Positions 1 to 11,971 of a DNA stretch of 64,000 nt are shown one piece after another. The stretch comes from Rhytidiadelphus loreus (taxonomy: Eukaryota > Streptophyta > Bryopsida > Hypnales > Hylocomiaceae). The stretch lies in contig OX344762.1 in NCBI GenBank assembly GCA_947034895.1, forward strand, positions 51,067,087-51,131,086, given 5' to 3'. The position numbers and the translations under genes are program-made. The notes under the pieces are model-generated. The model saw only the letters and a list, made by a program, of their open reading frames with translations, was not told where the DNA came from and ran no database searches. Every line of letters begins with the position of its first letter. Within the stretch, counting starts at the first letter, position 1.

Positions 1-627
1 GCCACGTCACCATTTAAAAAAAATTATAAAAAATAAAAAATAAAAAAATCTTCTTAAAATGCAAAAAGAAATCGAAAAAAAAAATTAATTTTAATTTTAA
101 TTTTTCAAAAAATGACATGGCAGTCTCCAATCCACGTCACTACGCTGCGGGAGCGCAGTTCTCGCGTTGGGAATGGGCTGGGAACTTGCAGCCCTCCGGC
201 AAACTGAAATCTCCTCTAATTTTTTGGCAAAAGTTTGCCAAAGGCAATTGGTTGATTCAACTATCCATAATGCATTTAGGGAGTTTTTTATTCTTTTATT
301 TTTTCATTTATAAGATTTTGTGGAAATACATGAGATTTCCAACATTTGAAGCACATGCAATAGATACAAGATAATTTGGATTTGAACTTTGGATATAGCC
401 CCCATTAGAAGCAAGAAAAGTAAAAAAGTGCAAATGCAAATAAATGAATTTTTGAATGATTGGTAGTAAATTAATATAATTTGAGATTATTGTCATTAGA
501 AGTACATCAAAAAATACTTGAAGTAGGTATACGAGCATCTAGATTTTGACCTTTAAACAACTTAAACAAACCCTCATTAAAACCAAGTTGATAGACAAAA
601 AATTATAGGGCCCACAAAAAATTATGC
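1..627. other. AT-rich spacer, no gene seen
   Basis: Very AT-rich sequence with poly-A/T runs. The short open frames have no recognisable domain and no splice context. The stretch around 340-540 resembles, in composition and loosely in motif (a short block ending in 'ATTAGAAG...ATACTTGAA'), the arm sequences seen near 44 kb, but the match is too weak to call a repeat. Confidence 0.5.
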
Positions 628-1523
628 TTAACTCCTAAAGGTTTTAGACTATGTTTTTACAGAAATATCATTTTTGGACACACGTAACCATAGGATCTTG
701 TAGTATCCTACTGTTTGAGAAGATGTCGAAAAAATTTCAGAAATTTTCACTGTATAGACTACAAGATATTAACTTTGGAATTAACAAAAATCCTTTTTAA
801 GACCTGTGAAAACCATGTAGCTGCACTTCACAATGTCACATTTGTATGAAAAATTGTCCATGTTGGTGGTGCTTCTTTGAATTCATTCTTCAAGGCAAGT
901 TGGATTAATGCTTCAAAATTTTAAAATCATTTGGAATTGTACGACATATAGGAAAAAAATAATAAGTAGAAAGAAGTAGAGAATGATTCAAAATACTAAA
1001 TTGTTAAGAGTTTATTTATGGAATTGAAAAATGCCAACTCCAATGGTTATAATCTTATAATAAACAATCTACACCTAATGTTTTTATTTTTTTCAAAAAT
1101 ATTCAAAATTGAGTTAAGTAAAGGACTTCAAAGTTGATCTTAGAATAGAGATTCCATAACTACCTACAAACTACTTGCAACCTAAAACTCCTCATAACTA
1201 TCATCTCATTAATCAAAAGGGAATGATTCAAAGCTTTCCACACATATATAAATCTAGAAAACCAATTACAATTTTCTTTTTTTTAAAAGTGATTTAAAAA
1301 AAAAATAGTTGCCCAAACTAATTGCCCATTGTTGAAAACTACATATCATACAATAACTTTTTAAATATGTAGTCAAAAGTATGAAAATTGTTGGGCCTTA
1401 AAGCTACTCTTCAGGCACATATTGTGTGAAAATTTTAAAGAAAAGAAAAACGAACTCCATTTGTAGTGAATGCCCAAAACTACTATGTTGCCAAAAAACG
1501 TAGTTTAGGGCCTTAGGGGTTAA
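628..1523. mobile_element. TTAA-flanked element, large class, copy A
   Basis: The element runs from TTAA at 628-631 to TTAA at 1520-1523. The left end reads TTAACTCCTAAAGG and the right end, read on the other strand, TTAACCCCTAAGGCCC. The inverted repeat continues for about 30 bases with mismatches (both arms reach an ACTATG/ACTACG followed by a T run). The interior has no coding capacity. A second copy in the opposite orientation lies at 3715-4634, with recognisable similarity through most of the interior. This is what a non-autonomous DNA transposon inserted at TTAA would look like. The superfamily (piggyBac, Sola3 or other) is not decided by the sequence. Confidence 0.65.
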
Positions 1524-3714
1524 GAAAAGAAACTCGTGTAAATGGCCCAATAAAAATGATTGTGTCATTTGCATGATTTTCTTTTATAATGCATAATTTG
1601 TTTTCTTCTATAATTTTTGTTTATTAGCCTGCATTAAATACTTTGATTGATTAAAGTCCAAATTAATCTAAATACTCTTGAATCTACTTTGAATAAATTT
1701 TGATGTGTTTCCAATGATAATAATTTTAAAATCTAATTTCACATCATTCAAAAGTTAATGATATATTTGTTGGGCCATTTTATCAAGTTAACTATGGATG
1801 CTCTAGCAACAATTACATGGCCCAATAATGGTACTACACTTTTGAATTTGTGTTGACGAATATGGGTTCAAATCATTTTTTCAAAGTCTCTTTTATTAGG
1901 AGACACATGCAAATTTGCATCAACAACTAAAGGTTCACGCCAAAAGCTGGTACCACCAACCATTCTTGCAAAGCTTTGATATTCATGAAAAATTACCATC
2001 GCCAAAGTGTCCAAAGTTCAATTGGAAACAAAGACCAAAACTTCAATAGAGCTTCACTAGTAGCAAAACCCATTGAGATTACAAAACCAAATAAAGGAAA
2101 TTGAAATGCAAAGTTAAATATCATCTCAAATGTGGGTGTAGGTGCCTCGAATTGAAGCATTGCCTTGGGCAAAAGGGTCATGATGCCAATTCAAGCCCTA
2201 AGCGACATGGTCCTTAGAATCATTTGTGGCAAGCTAAGTCGTTACCAACTTTGATTGGGGATGCCCTTACTTCCCTTAGTGCTTTAATTATGAATTATAA
2301 AAAAAAGAATGGGTCCTAGAGAAGGCCCCTTCCCTTTGAGAAATTGTGACAAACAATCATCAACATATTATTGAATTAAAAAATATTTATCCAAGTTGGA
2401 TTGCAATTTAAATTTTATTAAATTAAATTAAATTTTAATTCTACTATTGTTCTACTATTATTCTACTAGTCCAAATTTGGCAAAACCTCTTGAGGCCCCA
2501 TTCTTCTAATGAGTAAAATCAATTAAAAGAATCATAGTATTTAATTATAACTCCCCCCAAAATTTATATTAGTGAATTGTGTAGATAATTTATTTTACTC
2601 TCCATGGATATAACTTACACAGGAGCAAAATGCAGTGACATAGACGAAATAATTCTCAAGATGCAAATGGACATGAAGTTACCATTGGTGGAGCTTTTCT
2701 GAGAGCTATTGGACTCACTGACGAGGGCACCTGCTGAAGAGGTAAAGTGGGTACCCCAAACCGCCATTTTTTGGGTATTGTACCTACTGTAGTTACTCTT
2801 ATTAAATTGGTCAAATTTTCTTATTGCCAAGTAAATGGAGCTTCTAATGAACCAAAGAACGTGACATTTGGATCCTGCATGCAAAATTTATGAAGGAACA
2901 AAGTTTGTTTCTAAAACCTTTTCTTCGACATAGGTACATGATTGATTTTGGAGATGTACACATAGTGAAGATAGAAATTTAGGGTTAGTGGTGCATTTGG
3001 CGGTACCCACCTTTTACCCTATCCTTTTTAACTTTGAAATGTTGTCAAGCACTTTTTATGACCTTTGGAAGACTTCATGGAGGGTTATAGAATGAAAAAA
3101 TATAGTTTTTCATTTGTTTTTTTGGAAGTTGCTTGAATGCATTTTGGATGAATAGTATTGCTTATTCTCTCATTATGGTATTATTGACTTTTTTTTAAAG
3201 AAGACTAGATTTTTAATCCGTAGATCATCCTTATAGTGTATTTTGGTCTCTTCATTATATTTTCTCTTGATGTGAATTTTTGCTATAAAAAAGATATTTT
3301 TTGAAATTGAGTCCAATTAATGAAATAAATTTAATCAAATTTAGTTTCTACTCCAATTTTAAAATTTCTTTAAATTTAATATTTTATTGCAATATGAACT
3401 TTGAGCCTAAGTATAACTAAGATTTGTTGAATTAATAAACTTAATAAGAACATGGTAATTTTGGTTTATATTATAATGTTGTTATACACTACAATATACA
3501 CATGTGGTGAAAATTTTGTATATTTTGTATTTGACATGAATTTTCTTCACTTTTTTGTTAAAAAATCCACAATAAATTTAAAAACTTACTTGATACATTT
3601 CACTTTGTTTGTTGAGCTCAAATTTCAAAAATGTCATTTTATGACTTAAATTTAGATCTAGAGAAAAGAACAATAAATAGCCAAAATACACTAATTATAA
3701 GAGTGATAAGTGGA
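1524..3714. other. AT-rich spacer, no gene seen
   Basis: No open frame here shows a known domain, and codon-like composition is absent. The block around 2610-2960 contains a short stretch (a 'TTTTGGAGATGTACACA' phrase near 2945) that recurs near 14,858, so part of this spacer is probably old repeat. Confidence 0.5.
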
Positions 3715-4634
3715 TTAACCCCTAAAGGACCAAACAATGTTTTTTGGCAATATATAAATTTTGAACAACTTACTAAAACGGAATTTTTATTTTAAAATTT
3801 AAAATTTTCACATAGCATGTGGTTTAGGAGTAGCTTTTAAGTTCAATAATTTTCATAATGTTTGACTACATGGTTAAAAAATTATTGTGTGATATGTTTT
3901 TTTTCCTCAACCTTGGCAAGTCAAAAGAATCACTTTTTCAAGAAACAAAATTTTGAAATGGGTTTTCTATATTTATATATATGCAAAAAACTTTGAATCG
4001 TTCTATTTTGATGAATGAAATGAAAATTACGAGGAATTTGTTTTTTGCAGGTAGCTATAGAATCTCTACTCTAAAATAAACTTTGAAGTCCTATATTAAT
4101 TGAATTTTCAATATTTATTGAAAAATATAAAATCATAGGATGTAGATTGTTTATTACAACATTACTACCATTGGAACTGGTATATTTCAGTTCCACAATT
4201 AAATTCTTAACAATTTAGTATTTTAAATCATTGTCAATTTCTTTCTGCTTATTATTTTTTTAAGCATGAATATGAAGTTTTTAAAATATTTAAAAAAAAT
4301 GTAATCTCAACCTTTTCCTTTACATATTATGGGTAGTTGCAAGTTGTGGGATCTATACATTTTGGGATAAAATGCTTGAAAGAAGAAACTTAACCATTGG
4401 GGAAGAGTTGAAAATAACTCTTTTTGAAATCCAAGCATCATGATCTTGCAATTGGTAAGGTTTTTTATTTTGAAAATTTAGGAGGATGTACTCTAACAAG
4501 TTAACTAAAAGATCCTATGGTTGGATTTGTTAAAAAAATAAATATAGACAAAAAAATTTGCCTTACTTTGGAGACTAATATTTTGAAGTAATTTTGGACC
4601 TCTAAACACGAAAGAATTTTTTATTAGGGGTTAA
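3715..4634. mobile_element. TTAA-flanked element, large class, copy B (inverted)
   Basis: Bounded by TTAA at 3715-3718 and 4631-4634. Its left end TTAACCCCTAAAGGACC corresponds to the right end of copy A, followed in both by a GTTTTTTGGCAA block. Interior landmarks shared in inverted order with 628-1523 include the ATTTTCACA..AT(A/G)TG block, a TTGACTACAT block and the TGTAGATTGTTTATTA block. No open reading frame of transposase length is present. The right end (CCCCTAATAAAA) has drifted from its partner. Confidence 0.6.
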
Positions 4635-5693
4635 GTTTCTTCTTCTTTTATAAAGTCAATGTTTTAGGGTTAATTGATCTGATTGCCTCTCCAAAAACTA
4701 AATATGGAAAGTCATATCTAAAAAAATTGACTGAATGTACACAAAAAATCTATACATTATGGTTTTAATGTGTGACAATTTTTCTATATGAAACCATGAT
4801 ACTATAACAAGTGTGTAGGAGTTTAAGAATGTTGCTTTGAAGAGGGTCATGATTAATTCCTAAAATCCCTTTACATTTATAGCCTAGAAAACACAAGAAA
4901 TTGCCATTTTGGAATCAACATTTTTACATGGGATCTTTTTTAAAGAAACCATAGTAATATACACAAGATCTTAATTTTACTTTGAGTTCATATACTTAGT
5001 ACATATTCAAAAAGTTTCAATTTGAATTTTTTTTACCATTTGTAAGATCATCTACTAGTTGGTCAAAATAATAATATATATATTTTTTAATTGCATGCCC
5101 ATGGTGTATCTCAACTTCAATATTCAAGGTAATATTAGAGAATGTGGAAATTCATTTACATATTTTAGTGTAATGTAGATGCTTGTTGGTTGAAAATTAC
5201 CACATCAAAACTTTGAACTTGATTCTACTTTGTGAAAGACTTATACACCTTGCATTACTATAATTATTGGTGATAAGCAAAACATTGAGAAATATTCATA
5301 AATTCACCAAAAATTCAAAAAAGACTTATTTTAGAATCCAAACAACATATTGTTGTATTAAAGTAATGTAAAGTAGGAGGGAAAAAATCCAATATAAACT
5401 TTCAAAAGTGCAAATTTTATAGCCTAAATGTTGATTTTTTTGGCCATAGCCGTGAAGGAGCAATCGAAGTGTCATAGCCTCAAGTGCTATAAACATTGCT
5501 AAGTCTGTGGCAACTTTTCACTAAGGTAAACCAACCCATGACATGCAAACCACCTAATGCAGACACCTTTGTAATCCGCCTATGCCATGAAAGTCTTCAA
5601 CAATAAGTCAAGTTCCAATTTGTTGAATTTACGAACAGAACTTCACATGTACTGTATACTCGGATGTACTATACATTAGTTCAATTGATATTA
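4635..5693. other. AT-rich spacer, no gene seen
   Basis: No supported coding, RNA or repeat feature. The composition becomes more balanced from about 5440 on, approaching the LEA gene, but no exon could be recognised. Confidence 0.45.
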
Positions 5694-5921
5694 CTTCCTT
5701 TGTTAGAAACAAAGGGAAACCGGCAGGGAGCTACTTCCGGAGTATTATATTTCACAATGTAACTGTTTCCCCAATACTTTCTTAAAACAGAAAGTTTGGA
5801 GGGGGAATATAGTTACATTGTAAAATATAATACCGTGAGGGTAACGCCTTGCCGTTCTCCATGTGTAAGGAATACCAATGTTTGCAAAGGAAACACCGAT
5901 ATTATTTAGAAACAGAGGGAG
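5694..5921. mobile_element. Stowaway-like MITE (Tc1/mariner type)
   Basis: A 228-bp element flanked by TA on both sides (5692-5693 and 5922-5923). The right end read on the minus strand begins CTCCCTCTGTTTCTAAATAA, which is the classic Stowaway terminus. The left end CTTCCTTTGTTAGAAACAAA is its diverged partner. An internal inverted repeat (a TATTATATTTCACAATGTAAC block near 5743 and its complement near 5808-5830) makes the whole unit fold back. It lies about 400 bp downstream of the LEA stop codon. Confidence 0.75.
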
Positions 5922-6317
5922 TATTAACAGAACGATTGACGTTTCACTTTGATAGCAGACCTCTGGAAGAATGTGTCGAATACTATCATGAAGATTGTCA
6001 TCATACCTGCCAAGCTTAACATTCACCAATTAATGAAGCCTTAAAAACTGGAACACATCGCATTTACTGTATTCCTCAACTTACATAGAAAATGATTCGT
6101 GAACGGTCAAATGTTTATTAACAGATTCACGCATACATACATCTATCCACTAGACTGGACTAGCTCTTTTGATCTGCCAAAACATAGAACAGAGAAGTTT
6201 TGGCTAATCTCCGTAGAGCACTGTCAGCAAACGGAAGCGCAGTGGCAATCCTTGAAAATTTCTGCAAGCACTTCGAATTCTGGAACTGTGCGATCGACGA
6301 GCTTTGAGATGAGCTTC

Positions 6318-7351
6318 TCAAACTTGACTACTCGCATGAGTGGCGGTTCCGTGGTCGACACGGATATGGCTCTGCAATTTCTGTGATTTGCCATCGAGCA
6401 CACCACGCTCAGTGCCGATGTCCTTGGTGCCCACGGGAGGCACAATATTCTCACGCAGGTTGAACGCCGCGGCACTCTGCACTCGGGCTGCCGCAGAGCC
6501 CTTGCCAGTGTCGTGCCCGGCTTTGGCTTCCGCGCTTCGGATTTGGGCGGCCATTTCCGGAGTTATTGGTACTCCATGAATCTCATGGCTCTGCAAGCAA
6601 GCCGGACGCATCGTCAGAGACGAAGCTATGGCGAAACAGTACTAATTAGGAGGTGTTACAGCTAGTGCATGTTTTCTCTTCTGCAATAAGAGAAAATTCT
6701 CAGACATGATTTGAATATTGGATTGTTATTTCTGGTTGTTGGGACTTCATGAATCTCCTTAATATGGGACCCAAAAGAACAAAGCCGACCGCATAATCGA
6801 AACCGAGATATGGCGAAAATTCTACCAATTAGAGGGTGTCGGTGCAAGTTTTCTTTTCTGTCATAAGAGGGAATCTATTGTCAAATACAATGTGAAACAG
6901 TAGTCTTGGGGCTCAGATCGAATTGCAAGAGTCTCCAAATGAAAAGAAACAGGGAAATCTTTTCCTAGAATGCCAGAGCTCTTAAACCCCCTGTTATCAT
7001 GGTTCACTGTACTGGTACAGTACAGAAACTCCAATACGGTATTAAAATGGGCGACTTCCGCTGCGAAGTTCTTTCCCTTCTTTCCTTTCGAAACCCGCGT
7101 GATTCTAGTCTCAAATCTTTCAAGTACGTAGTAGCCCTCAGCTCAAGTTCAGTTGTGAAGTCTCCTTTCAGAGTTGCCTCCTAACACCCTAGCTAATGGA
7201 CCTTTTAGACTGAGTGAGTCGTCTAGCAAGTAGACAAGATACTAACCTCGTTAGGCTTCCCGCCGATATTTTCAACGTTGGGAATGTCTTCGGCAGTAAC
7301 AGGCTCCTCGGGAACAACCAAACCGGGGATATCAGATGATTCAGTTGCCAT
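6318..7351 (-). CDS. LEA protein of the seed-maturation (SMP, LEA D-34) family
   Basis: A two-exon gene: exon 1 at 7351-7247 (ATG at 7351) and exon 2 at 6590-6318 (stop TGA), joined by a GT-AG intron of 656 bp in phase 0, giving 125 residues. Residues 43-79 carry the SMP signature: PITPEMAAQIRSAEAKAG, then a Gly-Lys-Gly-rich turn, then RVQSAAAFN. This matches the family pattern 'P-hydrophobic-T..EA A.IQ.AE.R..G......G..A..QSAA..N'. The protein is hydrophilic, with no signal peptide or membrane segment. Such proteins are cytosolic or nuclear protectants made during desiccation. Most family members carry two or three SMP repeats; this one has one clear repeat, preceded by a degenerate half at about residues 17-35. 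The exon-1 assignment rests on frame continuity and on the PEEPVTAEDIP motif. Confidence 0.8.
6558..6885. repeat. Tandem duplication at the exon 2/intron edge of the LEA gene
   Basis: The segment 6558-6703 covers the start of LEA exon 2, the acceptor site and adjacent intron. It is followed by a diverged second copy at about 6735-6885. Shared landmarks are ACT(C/T)CATGAATCTC, GA(A/G)GC/GATATGGCGAAA, TACTAATTAG(G)AGG..GT and the TTTTCT(C/T)TTCTG.(A/C)ATAAGAG block. The second copy has lost the acceptor and the reading frame, so it is intronic debris. Confidence 0.55.
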
Positions 7352-8046
7352 ATTGAAGGAATCAACCTGCAGCACTTCCGATCCAGAAAACTTTTGTCAA
7401 GAAAAAATGTGGGATTAGAATCGATCTACGTCCTGGTCACTGAAGCTGCAGATTCAACAACGCGCACTGTCTACAAAATCTCTCAGAAATTTGCAGAAGT
7501 TCTCACCAGTAGTGGTGTCTTTCGATCGCATGCACTTAATTCAGCAAGATGGTTGCAAGAAGGAATCGTGATCAAGGATTGTAGTCCGATCGAGCTACTA
7601 TCTAGTGATTGTTGGCTATTAGTTCAAACAGACTAATTAATGGACAGATTGATGACAGGGAAGTGGAGATATCGAATGATGTACTGTAGGTTTCCTGCCT
7701 CGATCCCCACTGCATGATTGTTCTTCTTCAACATTTGCCACGTTGCCGTTGCAGAATGGAAGTTGCATTTCAAATTGGCAATTGGCAATTGTAGACAGTG
7801 ATTTGGCAACAGCAGACTGCATGTCGCAATTTGGCGAGAGTAAAATGAACGACTTGTCCAAGACGTGGTCCTTCCCGGACAAGTGGACATGTACATGGCG
7901 GCCAACGAGGACAGAAATTGATAACTTGGGGCCTGGATCGACAAATGTTCGAAGGCACAACATCCTTCAATGCATGCGAAGACGCAGGGTCCTTCTGTAC
8001 TATACAGTAGGGTCCAATAAACTTACAAATTCTTTTTTCCATAATG
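7352..8046 (-). promoter_or_regulatory. Upstream region of the LEA gene with two ACGT-core motifs
   Basis: The intergenic sequence upstream of the LEA start contains CCACGTTGCC near 7738 and GACGTGGTCC near 7862. These are ACGT-core elements of the kind bound by bZIP factors in abscisic-acid-responsive LEA promoters. They lie about 390 and 510 bp before the ATG. No convincing TATA box was placed. Two cores in about 700 bp can occur by chance, so this is only a suggestion. Overlapping open frames at 7633-8084 on both strands have no domain and are not called. Confidence 0.25.
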
Positions 8047-8048
8047 TA

Positions 8049-8420
8049 GCCAACCTCTTTCTGACCACTACCTATTTTTGCTAGTTAGATTACTTTGTTT
8101 CTGATCAGTTGTGGTTTAGGGTGACAGCTCACATGGTTAGGTGACAGCTCATGCAACACGAATGTCACGAAGGTGCACATTGAAAGCATACAATGATCAT
8201 AAGATGTACATTGAAAACCACACTTATCATCTACTTTGAAGCATGGTCAATTTTGTAATCAGCCTATGGTTGGAAATGTGGTGCCTTATATAACAAGAGT
8301 GGGTCGACTGGAATCTTCATGAAAAAAATTCATAATTATTTTGTTTTTGAGGGGAAAAAGGAACAAATTCTAGAACCCTCTTCAGATCTATCTTTCTACG
8401 CGGGGAATTTTCCCTTCGCC
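8049..8420. mobile_element. TA-flanked MITE, second copy of the element that hosts the pogo-like transposon
   Basis: The sequence starts after TA (8047-8048) with GCCAACCTCTTTCTGACCAC. It matches, on the opposite strand, the two halves at 46,822-47,175 and 51,957-51,976. Shared blocks in order include CTTTGTTTC(T/C)GATCA, the double GTGACAGCTCA.(A/G)TG..., a CTTTGAAGCATGGTC block, GTAATCAGCCTATGGTTGG, and TTCTAGAACCCTC near the far end. A TATATAA string is present at 8287. No coding capacity. The right boundary is eroded and was set by the length of the other copy. Confidence 0.65.
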
Positions 8421-9654
8421 AAATGCATATTGGAAATACAATAAATTGCTTAAATAGTTGGAATAACATCAGCTACCTTACAAGGGAAAAATTCTAGTAT
8501 ATTGTACTAATAAAAGAACCGATTTCCAAACCAGAAATTGCGTTAGAATCATAGTGAAGAGTACTTGAATATCTTACAACAACTTCTAAAGAAGAGAAGG
8601 CAACCTCATGGTATAAAGAAGTTTGTTTAACCCTTAAAGGACGGTCCCTATAATCCATGGATTGTATCAACATGGTTAATTCATCATAGGGAACCTTTGG
8701 ACAATAACTGTCATAGATTTGTTGCAACATTGAAGCAAGTCAAAGAACAAGAAATGATACAAACAATTCAAGAAGTATGGGATCAAGTATCACTATAGCA
8801 ATTGAAAATACTTATTTCTAATATGCCCAATAGAATTTAAGCTATAATTTCAACAAAGGTTGGTAACACTAGATGATAGATAGTGTATTAAAAAATATTA
8901 TAATTGTTGTATGATCATGAATTTCACATGTATATTTTTTATGATGATAAAGGACTCTTAACTATGATTCCAATGCAATTTGTGTTTGGGATATCAATTC
9001 ATTTTTTAGCATGCTAGAGATCCCTAAAGTTTTTTATATTTCTAGTGAAAATTGTCTATGAAGAAAATTCGTAAGTTTATTGGACTAGCTACTATACAAT
9101 ATATTTGTGTAAGAGCATCTCCCATAGTATGGAGAAACATCATCTTAGAAAAATATAGGGAAATGCTCTTAGAATAAACCTAGCAATGCTCTTAGAATAA
9201 CACACAATACATGGACAAGCTTGTATAATTCAAGATTTCTACTATAGTGAAAGCTTTTTTATGAAAAGCAAAGGATTTCATGCTTTAAAGTTTAAGAATG
9301 TTCGAAAAACAACTTAAGTATTTGAACCAAAAGGTCCACATACATGGCCCAAAAAATCAAATTCAAAGAAATTGAAATGATTCAATTGTAACTATTATTA
9401 ACCCAAACCAACCAAGTAGATTCAAAAGTGTTATTATGTGAACCTTGGATTGTGAGCCTAGAAGCCTATGAACTTCAAATTTGTGAGGTATTTAGTGTGT
9501 TGTTTGGATTTTGGACCTATGCCATAGTTTAGGAATTTAAGATCTTTACAGCTAGTAAACATAAGAGAATATGTCAATTGGCTTGAAATAGGGTTAGGAC
9601 ATTCCAAATGTTTTTCAAGCACATTGTCCATTTATCTTGACCACTTTTTTCCTT
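8421..9654. other. AT-rich spacer with part of a dispersed repeat
   Basis: No gene seen. The segment about 9324-9431 (ACCAAAAGGTCCAC block through CAAGTAGATTC) recurs in the same orientation at about 11,150-11,250, so a dispersed repeat covers part of this stretch. Confidence 0.5.
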
Positions 9655-10690
9655 CTCAACTGTGATTCCATCACCCCAAAGAATAAAAAAAACTCTTAAC
9701 ACCGAGAGGCCCCTTGGAGGTATTAGGGTTGGGATTTTAAAAAACTAAACTTTTTTGTTTTGTCGCGATTTCATCACCCTCATTAGAGAAAAAATGAGGC
9801 CTCCGGAGGGCTGCTCTAGAGTGACCAAACAAGGCTATTGTTTTCAAAGTAGTCCCTAGCTGAAATCTAGCTGCAGAGGAAAGTCAGCTTGGGTGAATAT
9901 TGCCGGAGCAGTCAGCCTCGGCGACTAAAAAATGTATTTATTTATTCTTTTCACTTTTCTTTTTCTGCGACTAAATTTATTTATTTTTTGAGAAAAAAAA
10001 AATGTAAAACTGGGTTCCTATACCACTAACAATATTGAAAACTGCAGGTTTGAGGTGGGCGATTTTAGGGGAAAATTTTTTTTGCCAAAAAAAGAAGATG
10101 AGAGGGTAGTTCAGCTACTACTCAGTCTTCCGGAGGTCTCATTTATCCTCTAATGCCTTGAAGCCCTTTGAGGGGATCAGTCTTTAAATGGCACCAGTTG
10201 TACCGTACTCCTCCTATCAGCAACTGAAAATCAAAGTTTGGGGTTTGAGACTCTCAAATTAAACTTCTTATTCAAATTTTTTTTTATAAAATTTTAAAAT
10301 TTTATTTGCCACAACTCTGTCACCTCCAGAAACCCTTTTTGGTACGGAGAGGCCTTTTGCAAGGCTTGAGGTTTGGGACCCTCGAAACTCTCTTTTTCAA
10401 ATTTTTATTTTCTCTCTTTTTTGTTGCAAATTTGTCACCTCAAGAGCCCGCTTGGAAGGTCCAGGGTTTGGGGCTCTTAAGACTTCTTTCTTACATTTTC
10501 TTTTCACATTTTTTTTCATTTAAAAAAAAACTTTGTCACCCCTAGAAATCCTTCTCAGTACCAAGAAGCCCCCTTAGGGGTTTGGAGTCTAGGATTTTCA
10601 AAAAAAAGAAACTCAAATTCTTTTGTCGCAAATTTGTCACCTCAAGAAGCCCCTTCAAAAGTCTAGGGGTTGTCTTGAGCTCGAAGACAC
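9655..10690. repeat. Degenerate tandem repeat of about 105-125 bp
   Basis: Repeating units are each built of a phrase like TTGTCACC(T/C)C(A/C)AGAA, then a CC-rich 'AGGCCCCTTGGAGG'-type segment, a 'GGTTTGGGA/ GGATTTT' segment and an AT-rich tail with TTTTTG. Clear units begin near 10,312, 10,433, 10,536 and 10,634, with weaker ones near 9670 and 9775. Divergence between units is high, so the array is old. Confidence 0.55.
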
Positions 10691-11971
10691 GTTTTCACGA
10701 GAAAAAAAATTAGGGCTCAAAGTAGATTAAAACAATTGCCTATCAATGATTCAAACTAAGCACGGCTTACATGTTGGCTACATTCCCACTTTCATAGGTT
10801 CACAACAATAGGGTTGAAATTTTATTATTAATATCGACACCGTATCCCATATCAATACCTACATTTGTATATCGTATATCATATATTTGAATGTATCCGT
10901 GTTTGAGATCGATAATGGATATTCAATTAAAATTTGTGCAATTGAGATTGACAACACGGGGAGGGGGATTGAATTTATTTTAAGCACATTGATGGTTTTG
11001 GATTTTTTGAGTCGGGATGGACAAGTAAGGGTGGTATGTTTGCATCTTTTGGGTGCATAGTTGGCCTAACAAATTTGTAAGTTTTTCATAGGCAACACAC
11101 ACAGCTTACATTTTTTAGGCTCACAAACTAGCATCTTTGCAAGTAAATTGGACCAAAAGGTCCACTTATATAGCCCTAAAAATCAAATTCAAGGAATTTG
11201 AAATGAATCAATTATAATATTATTAGCTTAAATTGGCCAAGTAGATTCGATGTCTTTCAATTAATTGGTGAATAAATTGTTTGCACTTGTAATTATCATT
11301 GCCCACGTCATTGCCCAAAGTGCAACACCTATGTTGGATTAAAAAGCAACACTATAAACTAGATATTAATGATGCAAGATGAACACAATGAAAACATGAT
11401 AGCCTAAGAGAGTCTAGTGCCCATTCTTGGCCTACAAACAAAACTTTAAAAGTGAGGGGTTTGGAGGTGAGTTCTAGAAAAAATGCAATAACTTGAAGTA
11501 TACATGACATGGTTACTAAAGTTGTCACTATAGAGATTTCAAGTCAACTTCTTGACGAGTGCAAATCTGTAGTTTTTGAGAGAATCTACTATGCGGATAC
11601 AAAGATTATAAAGTTTGATGAACAAGGTCTTCTAAGATCCTAATCCTTCTTTGCATCTGAAAAATGTTTGTTCTAACATTTAGGGGTTAAAACTTCATAA
11701 CATACACATATGATGTCCAAATAACACATGCTCATTGCTTAAGTGCATTAGAATCCTCTTTCACAAATGTAAATGAGTAGTCTTTCAATTCAATTGACCC
11801 TATGCACTTTTGAATTTGGCCTTTCGATGAGAAAATAATGACTAGTTTGAACTTATCAAAATGTAATTATAAATGCTTAGGGTTAACTCGGTCACTTGCA
11901 TTAATTCACATCAATTTCATATTAAAAAAATAGAAGATGAAATAGTTGTTTGCCATTGGTTACTTATTTTA
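10691..11971. other. AT-rich spacer, no gene seen
   Basis: Contains the second copy (about 11,150-11,250) of the dispersed repeat noted near 9324-9431. Nothing else could be supported. Isolated TTAACCCCTAAAT-like phrases near 11,680 may be a lone end of a TTAA-flanked element. Confidence 0.45.

Noticed and set aside
7633..8084. Pairs of 90-113 codon frames on both strands upstream of the LEA gene
   Set aside because: Mutually overlapping, with no domain, and partly within the MITE that starts at 8049.
8049..8420. Solo LTR, suggested by a TATATAA string and repeat copies at 47 and 52 kb
   Set aside because: The ends are inverted GCCRACCTCWTTCC next to TA, not TG...CA with a 4-6 bp duplication, which fits a DNA-transposon MITE better.
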